From: an uncultured Clostridia bacterium
GTDB lineage: Bacteria; Bacillota; Clostridia; Oscillospirales; Oscillospiraceae
Assembly (NCBI GenBank): GCA_946539175.1
Contig: CAMNHH010000075.1
Span: 1 to 10,641 of the forward strand
Length of the DNA stretch: 10,641 nt
Reading direction: 5' to 3'
A program made the translations under genes and the position numbers. Under the pieces are notes generated by a model. The model did not search any database, was not told the origin of the DNA, and saw nothing but the letters and a program-made list of their open reading frames with translations. How positions within the stretch are numbered: the stretch's first letter is position 1; each line of letters starts with the position of its first letter. Positions 1-6,743 of this stretch are shown piece after piece.

Positions 1-17
1 TTTTCAGAGGTATGAGT

Positions 18-1055
18 ATGACAAAACAGATAAAAGTCGGCAGCGTCCGGATTGGCGGCGGCGCGCCGGTGTCCATCCAGTCCATGTGCAACACCAGGAC
101 CACCGACGTGGAGGGGAGCCTGGCGCAGATCAAGGCCCTGTATACCGCCGGCTGCGAGATCGTCCGGCTGACGGTGCCTTCTCTGGAGGCCGCCGAGACC
201 TTCGGCCGGATCGCCGCCCGGAGCCCCCTGCCCCTGGTGGCGGACATCCACTTTGACTACCGCTGCGCCATTGCCGCCGCGGAACACGGGGCCGCCAAAA
301 TCCGCATCAACCCCGGCAACATCGGCGGCGAGGACCGGGTCAAGGCCGTGGTGGATTGCTGCAAGGCCCACCACATTCCCATCCGGGTGGGGGTCAACGG
401 CGGCAGCCTGGAAAAGGAGCTGTTGGAAAAGTACGGCCATCCCACCCCGGAGGCCCTGGTGGAGTCCGCCTTCGGCCACATCCGTCTGCTGGAAAAGTAC
501 GGCTTCTATGACACCTGCGTGTCCATGAAGTCCTCCAACGTGCCGCTGATGATGGCAGCCTATCGGCTCTTCGCCTCCAAGTCTGACTATCCCCTCCACG
601 TGGGCGTCACCGAGACCGGCACCGAGTACATGGGCACCGTCAAGTCCGCCATGGGCATCGGCGGCCTGCTGTGCATGGGCATCGGGGATACCATCCGGGT
701 CTCTCTGACGGCGGATCCCGTGAAGGAGGTCACCGCCGCCAAGGCCATTCTGAGGGCCGCCGGACTGCGGAAGGACGGCGTCAACATCGTGGCCTGTCCC
801 ACCTGCGGCCGGACCCAAATCGACCTGATCAGCCTGGCCAATCGGGTGGAGGCGGCCCTGAAGGACTGCAAAAAGCCCATCACCGTGGCGGTTATGGGCT
901 GCGTGGTGAATGGCCCCGGCGAGGCCCGGGAGGCCGACCTGGGCGTGGCCGGCGGCGACGGCTGCGGGGTACTCTTCGTCAAGGGCGAATTAAAGGAGAA
1001 GCTCCCCTACGACCAGCTCCTCCCCGCCCTGCTCCGCTACGTGGACGCCCTGTAG
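18..1055 (+). CDS. ispG: 4-hydroxy-3-methylbut-2-enyl diphosphate synthase (IspG/GcpE)
   Basis: This cytosolic iron-sulfur enzyme makes HMBPP from methylerythritol cyclodiphosphate, the penultimate step of the MEP isoprenoid pathway. The protein is about 345 residues, normal for the short bacterial form. The N-terminal TIM-barrel part is complete (SIQSMCNTRTTD near residue 19, VADIHFDYR near 75, RINPGNIG near 96). The C-terminal cluster domain has all three expected cysteines: the CPTC pair at about 260 and 263 and MGCVVNGPGE at about 295, followed by the conserved Glu at about 302. An ATG also lies at 12, but the AGAGG at 6-10 is only 1 nt from it and 7 nt from the ATG at 18, so 18 is preferred. 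The gene begins almost at the window edge; in many clostridia dxr and rseP precede it, which cannot be seen here. It is followed by polC on the same strand after a palindromic repeat, with no clear promoter or terminator between. Confidence 0.97.
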   Translation: MTKQIKVGSVRIGGGAPVSIQSMCNTRTTDVEGSLAQIKALYTAGCEIVRLTVPSLEAAETFGRIAARSPLPLVADIHFDYRCAIAAAEHGAAKIRINPGNIGGEDRVKAVVDCCKAHHIPIRVGVNGGSLEKELLEKYGHPTPEALVESAFGHIRLLEKYGFYDTCVSMKSSNVPLMMAAYRLFASKSDYPLHVGVTETGTEYMGTVKSAMGIGGLLCMGIGDTIRVSLTADPVKEVTAAKAILRAAGLRKDGVNIVACPTCGRTQIDLISLANRVEAALKDCKKPITVAVMGCVVNGPGEAREADLGVAGGDGCGVLFVKGELKEKLPYDQLLPALLRYVDAL

Positions 1056-1175
1056 CCTTCCCCTCAAGGGGAAGGCTTGGCTTTTCCGAAACATCCCGTA
1101 TCCCGGCGCCTGCCGCTCCTTCGATCCGACCCCTCATCCGGCCCTGCGGGCCACCTTCCCCTTAAGGGGAAGACT
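1056..1175. repeat. Palindromic intergenic repeat between ispG and polC (family 1)
   Basis: The whole ispG-polC gap is one repeat-like block. It begins immediately after the ispG stop with a near-perfect palindrome (1056-1075, arms CCTTCCCCT and AGGGGAAGG) and ends with a perfect 18-bp palindrome (1155-1172, CTTCCCCTTAAGGGGAAG). A third hairpin lies inside, GGCCC-TGC-GGGCC at 1140-1152. I recall similar blocks (CCTCATCCGGCCCTGCGGGCC next to AAGGGGAAGG) scattered through gut Oscillospiraceae genomes, but no second copy lies in this window to prove it. An open frame runs through the block in phase with polC, but its 37 residues have low-complexity repeat character and are not regarded as protein. 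Confidence 0.75.
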
Positions 1176-1181
1176 TCATTG
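1164..1181 (+). promoter_or_regulatory. Putative polC ribosome binding site lying inside a repeat palindrome
   Basis: The only purine-rich Shine-Dalgarno-like stretch before polC is AAGGGGAAG at 1164-1172, the right arm of the 18-bp palindrome. It is 6 nt from a TTG at 1179 and 15 nt from the ATG at 1188. By spacing the TTG fits better; by family alignment from memory the protein begins at or just before the ATG. If the palindrome folds in the mRNA, the site would be hidden in a hairpin. Confidence 0.45.
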
Positions 1182-1187
1182 AAAAAC

Positions 1188-4100
1188 ATGAACGACAAGA
1201 TCAACCTGCTGGCCCTCTTTCCCGGACTGGAGCCGGAGGAGGAACTGCGTGAGATTTTACAACAGAATACCGTGGAAAACGTGGATCTCCGGGTGAAGGA
1301 ACGGGAGGTCTCCCTTGTGCTGCGGAGCCGGGTCTATCTGCCCCTGCATCTGCTGGCCCGGGTGGAGGAGCGGGTCCGGGAGCAGTACGCCCTACGGCGG
1401 GTCCGTATGGAGCCCCGTTACGAGCCGGCTCTGCTGGAGCAGATGGACTACGGGGACCTGGTGGGCCTGCTGGCGGGCTTCTATCCTCCCGCTCCCGCCA
1501 CCCTGGCGGGCTGCCGCTGGGAGGCGGAGGGCCAGGTGCTCCACGCCCGTCTGCGGGGCAACGGCCTGGCGGATCTGAAGCCCCATCTGCCCCGGGCCGA
1601 GGCCTGGCTCTCCGAGATCTTTGAGACCCCCATCCGCCTGGAGCTCCACGGCGGCCGGGAGCTCAGCGCAGAGGAGCTCTTTGCCGAGACCCAGCGGATC
1701 CGGGACGAGGCCAGAGAACAGCTTCCCACCCCCGCGCCGAAGGCTGCCGAGGAGGGGAGCGGGGCCAGGAGTCAGCCCCAGGCCCAGGCCCAGGACATGA
1801 TCTTCGGCAAGCCCTTCTTCCAGGAGCCCACCCCCATGTCGGAGCTGAACGTGGATATGTTCAAGGTCTGCGTGGAGGGCGAGGTCTTCGCCGTCAATCA
1901 CAAGGAGCTGCCCAAGGCCAAGGCCTGGGTGGTCAGCTTCTATATGACCGATCACACGGGCTCCGTCTGCGTCAATCAGTACATGGACGCCAACAAGGCC
2001 AAGCCCATCCTGGAGGCGATCCACGGCCCCAATCCCAAGAAGCATAAGCCCGGCTCCTACATCCGGGTTTTCGGCAAGGTCACCGTCAGCCGCTACGACA
2101 ACGAGCTGGTGCTGCAGCCCTACTCCATCCGGGAGCTTCCCCGGCCCGCCCGGAAGGACAAGGCGCCGGAGAAGCGGGTGGAGCTGCATCTGCACACCAA
2201 AATGTCCGCCATGGACGCCCTCACCGACACCGGCGAGGCCATTGCCCGGGCTGCCGCCTGGGGCCACCGGGCCATCGCCATCACGGACCACGGCGTCACG
2301 CACTCCTTCACCGAGGCCCTGGCCAACTCCAAGACCAGGATCGCCGGCACCGACGAGCCCATCAAGATTCTCTACGGCTGCGAGGGCTATTTCATCAACG
2401 ACGTGGACACCGACGGCACCCCGGAGAGCACCAAGACGTACCGGACCTGCGTCTACGGGGAGGCCGACGCCCCTCTGAACGGGGAGTTTGTGGCCTTCGA
2501 CGTGGAGGCCACCGGCCTGTCCGCCGAGCGGGACCGGCTCATTGAGATCGGCGCCGCCCGGATGCGGGGCAATCAGGTGCTGGAGAAGTTCAACACCTTT
2601 GTGGATCCCCAGCGGAGTCTGCCCTCCGTCATCGTGGAGCTCACCGGCATCACCGACGAAATGCTGGTGGGAGCCCCCTCGGAGCGGGAGGCGGTCAGCG
2701 CCTTTTTGAACTTCTGCGGGGACCTGCCCCTGGCGGCCCACAACGCGAACTACGATCTGAGCATGCTGAAGGCGGCCTGCCGCCGGCTGAAGCTGCCCTT
2801 CCATCCCACCTGCGTGGACACCCTGGGCCTGGCCCACGATCTGCTGCCCCAGTTCACCAAGCGGAAGCTGGACGTGCTGGCGGAGTATTTCGAGCTGCCG
2901 GACTTCGCCCACCACCGGGCCACCGACGACGCCGTTACCTGCGGCCTGCTCTATGACCGCTTTGCCCGGATGCTGCTGGACCGGGGTGTGGACCGGCTCC
3001 AGGCGGTGAATCACGCTGCCGCCGTCATGGACTTCGGCTCCCGCCCCACGCCAAAGGAGCAGCGCATCCACCATATCATCCTTTTCGCCAAGAATTCCCT
3101 GGGCCTGCGGAATCTCTACCGGCTGATCTCCTTCTCCAATCTCTACTACTTCCACACCCGGCGGGGCGGCAACGGGGCCCCTGTGATCCCCAAGTCCGAG
3201 CTGCTGCGCTGGCGGGAGGGCCTGATCATTGGCTCCGCCTGCGAGGCGGGGGAGCTGTTCACCGCCATCGTCGGGAAGCAGCCCTGGCAGGAGCTGCGGC
3301 GCATCGCGGAGTTCTATGATTTTCTGGAGGTCCAGCCCCTGGCCAACAACCGCTTCCTGCTAAGCAAGGGCCTGGCGGAGACGGAGGAGGATCTGAAGGA
3401 CTTCAACCGCACGGTGATCCGCCTGGGGGAGAGCCTGGACAAGCCCGTCTGCGCCACCGGCGACGTCCACTTCCTGGACCCGGAGGACGAGGTCTTCCGC
3501 CGCATCCTGCTGGCCTCCAAGGGCTTCGAGGACTGCGACCGGCCCAACCCCCTCTACTTCCGCACCACCGAGGAGATGCTGGAGGAGTTCTCCTATCTGG
3601 GCCGGGAGAAGGCCCACGAGATCGTGGTGAAGAACACGAATCTCATTGCCGATATGTGCGACTGGGTCCGGCCCCTGCCCCACAATCTCTACGCCCCCAA
3701 GATCGAAAACTCCGTGGAGGATCTGAAATCCCTGGTCTACGGAAAGCTCCATCGGCTCTACGGCGAGAACCCGCCGGAGATCATCACGAAGCGGGTGGAG
3801 ACGGAGCTGGGGGACATCATCAACTGCCACTACGACGTGATCTATATTTCCGCCCAGAAGCTGGTGCAGAACTCCCTGGAGCACGGCTATCTGGTGGGCT
3901 CCCGGGGCTCCGTGGGCTCCTCCCTGGTGGCCTTCATGTCCGGCATTACGGAGGTCAACTCCCTGCCCCCCCACTACCGCTGCCCCAATCCGGACTGCAA
4001 ATTCACCAGCTTCGAGGTGCCGGAGGGCTGCAACTGCGGGGCTGATCTGCCGGACGCGGTCTGCCCCAAGTGCGGCACGAAATTCGAGAAGGATGGCTTC

Positions 4101-5579
4101 GCCATCCCCTTTGAGACCTTCCTGGGCTTCGGCGGCGACAAGGTGCCGGACATCGACCTGAACTTCTCCGGGGAGTACCAGGCCAAGGCCCACGCCTACT
4201 GCGTGGAGATGTTCGGCAAGTCCCACGTGTTCCGGGCGGGCACCATCGGAGACGTGGCGGAGAAGACCGCCTTCGGCTACGTGAAAAAGTACCTGTCTGA
4301 GCGGGAGCGGAAAGCCAGCCGGGCCGAGGAGACCCGCCTGGCCACCGGCTGCGTGGGGGTCAAGCGCACCTCCGGCCAGCATCCCGGCGGCCTGGTGGTC
4401 ATTCCCCAGGAAAACCAGATCTGGGACTTCTGCCCGGTGCAGCACCCGGCGGACGACCACGAATCCGAATGGATTACCACCCATTACGACTATCATCCCA
4501 TGGAGGAGAACCTGCTGAAGCTGGACATGCTGGGCCACGACGACCCCACCATGATCCGTATGCTCCAGGATATGACCGGGGTGGACCCCCAGAAGATCCC
4601 CCTGGACGACAAGGACACCATGTCCATCTTCACCTCCTCCAGGGTGCTGGGCTACGAAAACGACCCCATCCTGGGGGAGACCGGCGCCGTGGGCATCCCC
4701 GAGTTCGGCACCGGCTTCACCCGGGGCATGCTGAAGGAGACCCAGCCCACCCAGTTCGACGTGCTGATCCGGCTCTCCGGCTTTTCCCACGGCACCGACG
4801 TGTGGCTGGGCAACGCCCGGGACCTGATCCTCTCCAAGACCGCCACCGTCTCCCAGGCCATCGGCTGCCGGGACGACATCATGAACTATCTGATCCAGTG
4901 CGGCATGCCGGACAAGCGCTCCTTCAAGATCATGGAGGCGGTGCGAAAGGGCAGAGGTCTGCCCGAGGGGGCCGAGGAGGAGATGGTGGCGGCGGGGGTC
5001 CCGGCCTGGTACATCGGCTCCTGCAAGAAGATCAAGTATCTCTTTCCCAAGGCCCACGCCGCGGCCTACGTCATGATGGCCTTCCGCATCGCCTGGTTCA
5101 AGGTCCATGAGCCCCTGGCCTTTTACGCCGCCTATTTCTACCGCCGCAGCCAGAAAGGCGGCTTCGACGCCGCCATGATGTGCCGGGGCAGGGAGGCGTG
5201 CCAGGCGGCCCTGGAGGGTCTGCAGAAGCTGGAGAACCGGACCGACAAGGACGACCAGCTGCTCACCACCCTGGAGGTGGTCTACGAGTTCTACCTCCGG
5301 GGCTTCGATTTCCTGCCCGTGTCCATCTACGAGTCCGACGCGTTGAAGTTCCTGCCCAGGGCGGGGAAGCTGCTGCCCCCCTTCGTGGCCATTTCCGGCC
5401 TGGGCGAGAATGCGGCCAGGGACATCGCGGAGGGCCGCCGGGGCAAGAAGTTCATTTCCATCGAGGAGTTTTCCGCCGCCTGCCCCAAGGTCTCCCAGAC
5501 CCACCTGGAGGAGCTCCGGGCCGCCGGCGCCTTCGGAGACCTGCCCCAGAGCAGTCAGGTGTCGATGTTCGAGACGTAA
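1188..5579 (+). CDS. polC: DNA polymerase III alpha subunit, Gram-positive type PolC
   Basis: Replicative DNA polymerase with built-in 3'-5' proofreading, working with the beta clamp and DnaE at the fork. The protein is about 1463 residues, close to B. subtilis PolC (1437). In order: an N-terminal domain (1-200); an OB fold (about 217-318); the first part of the PHP domain (HLHTKMSAMD at about 334, ITDHG at about 365); an inserted DEDDh exonuclease with FDVEATG (Asp438, Glu440), HNANYD (Asp523) and HRATDD (His576, Asp581); the rest of PHP; then the polymerase with GSRGSVGSS near 904, a zinc module with cysteines at about 932, 937, 948, 950, 959 and 962, and the catalytic PDIDLNFSG near 987. 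It ends with a beta-clamp-like QVSMF. The frame stays open back to a TTG at 1077, but that part is repeat DNA. ATG 1188 (MNDKINLL) is chosen; TTG 1179 is a serious alternative because of its ribosome binding site spacing. Confidence 0.97.
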   Translation: MNDKINLLALFPGLEPEEELREILQQNTVENVDLRVKEREVSLVLRSRVYLPLHLLARVEERVREQYALRRVRMEPRYEPALLEQMDYGDLVGLLAGFYPPAPATLAGCRWEAEGQVLHARLRGNGLADLKPHLPRAEAWLSEIFETPIRLELHGGRELSAEELFAETQRIRDEAREQLPTPAPKAAEEGSGARSQPQAQAQDMIFGKPFFQEPTPMSELNVDMFKVCVEGEVFAVNHKELPKAKAWVVSFYMTDHTGSVCVNQYMDANKAKPILEAIHGPNPKKHKPGSYIRVFGKVTVSRYDNELVLQPYSIRELPRPARKDKAPEKRVELHLHTKMSAMDALTDTGEAIARAAAWGHRAIAITDHGVTHSFTEALANSKTRIAGTDEPIKILYGCEGYFINDVDTDGTPESTKTYRTCVYGEADAPLNGEFVAFDVEATGLSAERDRLIEIGAARMRGNQVLEKFNTFVDPQRSLPSVIVELTGITDEMLVGAPSEREAVSAFLNFCGDLPLAAHNANYDLSMLKAACRRLKLPFHPTCVDTLGLAHDLLPQFTKRKLDVLAEYFELPDFAHHRATDDAVTCGLLYDRFARMLLDRGVDRLQAVNHAAAVMDFGSRPTPKEQRIHHIILFAKNSLGLRNLYRLISFSNLYYFHTRRGGNGAPVIPKSELLRWREGLIIGSACEAGELFTAIVGKQPWQELRRIAEFYDFLEVQPLANNRFLLSKGLAETEEDLKDFNRTVIRLGESLDKPVCATGDVHFLDPEDEVFRRILLASKGFEDCDRPNPLYFRTTEEMLEEFSYLGREKAHEIVVKNTNLIADMCDWVRPLPHNLYAPKIENSVEDLKSLVYGKLHRLYGENPPEIITKRVETELGDIINCHYDVIYISAQKLVQNSLEHGYLVGSRGSVGSSLVAFMSGITEVNSLPPHYRCPNPDCKFTSFEVPEGCNCGADLPDAVCPKCGTKFEKDGFAIPFETFLGFGGDKVPDIDLNFSGEYQAKAHAYCVEMFGKSHVFRAGTIGDVAEKTAFGYVKKYLSERERKASRAEETRLATGCVGVKRTSGQHPGGLVVIPQENQIWDFCPVQHPADDHESEWITTHYDYHPMEENLLKLDMLGHDDPTMIRMLQDMTGVDPQKIPLDDKDTMSIFTSSRVLGYENDPILGETGAVGIPEFGTGFTRGMLKETQPTQFDVLIRLSGFSHGTDVWLGNARDLILSKTATVSQAIGCRDDIMNYLIQCGMPDKRSFKIMEAVRKGRGLPEGAEEEMVAAGVPAWYIGSCKKIKYLFPKAHAAAYVMMAFRIAWFKVHEPLAFYAAYFYRRSQKGGFDAAMMCRGREACQAALEGLQKLENRTDKDDQLLTTLEVVYEFYLRGFDFLPVSIYESDALKFLPRAGKLLPPFVAISGLGENAARDIAEGRRGKKFISIEEFSAACPKVSQTHLEELRAAGAFGDLPQSSQVSMFET

Positions 5580-5580
5580 T

Positions 5581-5685
5581 TCCCCGTCCGCAGGGGCCGA
5601 TGCCCACGTCGGCCCGCCGTGCTCCGCACGGGCAAATTGAGAATTGAAAATTGCGTTGTTTACAAATCGCTGTTTGAAATCGTTG
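5581..5685. repeat. Palindromic repeat with AT-rich heptamer tail between polC and udp (family 2, short form)
   Basis: Directly after polC there are two hairpins: GGGCCGA/TCGGCCC (5594-5600 with 5609-5615) and CCGTGC-TCC-GCACGG (5617-5631). They are followed by three 7-bp units of the form AATTGNN (5635-5655) and a further 30 bp. The first hairpin is a shortened version of the one at 8550-8591, lacking about 20 loop bases. The AT-rich tail 5635-5685 aligns without gaps to 8670-8720 with 41 of 51 positions equal. No T-run follows the hairpins, so this is not a convincing polC terminator, though it may slow transcription. Confidence 0.8.
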
Positions 5686-5702
5686 TACGTACCACTTAAC
5701 AC
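5674..5702 (+). promoter_or_regulatory. Weak candidate promoter for udp
   Basis: TTGAAA at 5674-5679 and TAACAC at 5697-5702 are 17 bp apart, upstream of the udp ribosome binding site. The -10 match is poor and the -35 falls within the repeat tail, so this is only a suggestion; read-through from polC is equally possible. Confidence 0.2.
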
Positions 5703-5723
5703 TTATCGGAAAGGATGACCAGT

Positions 5724-6494
5724 ATGCAACAGCTTGACAAACAATTCCACATCCACTGTGTCGAGGGGGACGTGGGCCGCTATGTAATCCTGCCCGGCGA
5801 CCCCGGCCGCTGCGCCGCCATCGCCGCCCTCTTTGACGAAGCCCATCACGTGGGCCAGAACCGGGAGTACAACATCTACACCGGCACCCTGCTGGGGGAG
5901 AAGGTCTCGGTCTGCTCCACCGGCATCGGCGGGCCCTCCGCCTCCATCGCCATGGAGGAGCTGCACAACATCGGCGCCGATACCTTCATCCGCACCGGCA
6001 CCTGCGGCGGCATCAATCTGAAGGTGAAGTCCGGCGACATCGTGGTGGCCACCGGCGCCATCCGTTTTGAGCACACCTCCCGGGAGTACGCCCCTCTGGA
6101 ATACCCCGCCGTGGCCAATCTGGACGTGACCCTGGCCCTGCGGGAGGCGGCGCTGGCCATGGGCAAGACCACCCACGTGGGCGTGGTCCAGTGCAAGGAC
6201 GCCTTCTACGGCCAGCACAGCCCCCAGAGAATGCCCGTGTCCTACGAGCTGCTCAACAAGTGGGAGGCCTGGAAGAGGCTGGGGGTCCTGGCCTCCGAGA
6301 TGGAATCCGCCGCCCTGTTCGTGGTGGCCGACGCCCTGGGCTGCCGCTGCGGCTCCTGCTTCCACGTGATCTGGAACCAGGAACGGGAGGCCGCCGGACT
6401 GGATCAGACCATGAGCGAGGACACCTCCGCCTCCGTCCGGGTCTCCGTGGAGGCCCTGAAGCGCCTGATCGCCCAGGACAAGGCCCGCCGGTAG
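5724..6494 (+). CDS. udp: Uridine phosphorylase (nucleoside phosphorylase family 1)
   Basis: A cytosolic enzyme of pyrimidine salvage that splits uridine with phosphate into uracil and ribose-1-phosphate. The protein is about 256 residues, as expected (E. coli Udp has 253). Visible signatures, numbered from the ATG at 5724, are the phosphate-binding LPGDPGR at 23-29, Arg47, CSTGIGGPS at 64-72, RTGTCGG at 90-96, the base-recognition stretch FYGQHSPQR at 161-169, and the ribose-binding EMES at 192-195. STGIGGPS and the FYGQ stretch favour Udp over purine nucleoside phosphorylase DeoD. An ATG at 5715 exists, but it overlaps the AAGGA (5711-5715), which is 8 nt from the ATG at 5724; the latter is preferred. 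The TAG stop at 6492-6494 and the last codons match the beginning of the repeat unit that follows, so the native C-terminus may have been trimmed or replaced by repeat DNA. It is convergent with the DUF3137 gene. Confidence 0.93.
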   Translation: MQQLDKQFHIHCVEGDVGRYVILPGDPGRCAAIAALFDEAHHVGQNREYNIYTGTLLGEKVSVCSTGIGGPSASIAMEELHNIGADTFIRTGTCGGINLKVKSGDIVVATGAIRFEHTSREYAPLEYPAVANLDVTLALREAALAMGKTTHVGVVQCKDAFYGQHSPQRMPVSYELLNKWEAWKRLGVLASEMESAALFVVADALGCRCGSCFHVIWNQEREAAGLDQTMSEDTSASVRVSVEALKRLIAQDKARR

Positions 6495-6636
6495 GGGCGA
6501 GCACTGCTCGCCACAGATCCCCCGCCCGTAGCGGCGAGCATTGCTCGCCACAGATCTCCCGCCCGTAGCGGCGGGCCGATGTGGGCATACTTCGTGACGC
6601 TTCGAGTTCGGCCCCTACGGGCGGGTCTGATCCCTG
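6492..6636. repeat. Tandem 37-bp palindromic units plus large hairpin unit (family 2)
   Basis: Two 37-bp units stand in tandem (6492-6528 and 6529-6565). Each carries a 17-bp palindrome GGCGAGCA-Y-TGCTCGCC (6496-6512 and 6533-6549) followed by CCACAGATC and CCCGCCC. Next is a larger unit that folds into one hairpin: CCCGCCCGTAG at 6558-6568 pairs with CTACGGGCGGG at 6615-6625, and after a 4-nt bulge GGGCCGA (6573-6579) pairs with TCGGCCC (6608-6614), giving 18 paired bases around a 28-nt loop. The edge carries TCTGATCCCTG twice. The large unit recurs inverted at 8492-8595. Confidence 0.88.
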
Positions 6637-6662
6637 CTGTCTGATCCCTGAATCTAAACCGA

Positions 6663-6695
6663 AAGAGGTAAGAAGCCAAACACTTCTTACCTCTT
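6663..6695. terminator. Strong hairpin, likely bidirectional terminator between udp and the DUF3137 gene
   Basis: A perfect 13-bp stem (AAGAGGTAAGAAG at 6663-6675 with CTTCTTACCTCTT at 6683-6695) encloses a 7-nt loop. It lies between two converging genes, 49 bp beyond the DUF3137 stop codon. On the plus strand it is followed by T-rich ACTTATT repeats, on the minus strand by TCGGTTTAG; neither is a clean T-run, so the termination role is inferred from place and stem strength. Confidence 0.55.
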
Positions 6696-6730
6696 ACTTA
6701 TTGCTTATTACTTATTACTTATTACTTATT
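6696..6730. repeat. Five tandem heptamers RCTTATT
   Basis: Five uninterrupted 7-bp units (ACTTATT, GCTTATT, then three ACTTATT) adjoin the hairpin at 6663-6695, whose right arm is itself made of similar CTTAC/CTCTT steps. One unit differs at its first base. Copy number may vary between strains by slippage. Confidence 0.9.
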
Positions 6731-6743
6731 CGTTAGCTGCCGC

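Noticed and set aside
1392..3155. 587-residue open frame on the minus strand
   Set aside because: Also a shadow of polC codon bias, with no recognisable domain.
5594..5631. Hairpins after polC as a rho-independent terminator
   Set aside because: They belong to the repeat family found elsewhere and are followed by AATTG repeats, not by a T-run.
3360..5702. 780-residue open frame on the minus strand
   Set aside because: It is antisense to polC, which has full domain support. Long antisense frames arise from the G/C-rich third positions; the translation is low-complexity Gly/Leu/His/Val rich and has no recognisable domain.
5703..6551. 282-residue minus-strand frame opposite udp
   Set aside because: Shadow of udp; its start lies in repeat DNA.
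6492..6565. Possible CRISPR array (37-bp repeated units)
   Set aside because: The units are directly adjacent without unique spacers, number only two, and no cas gene is present.
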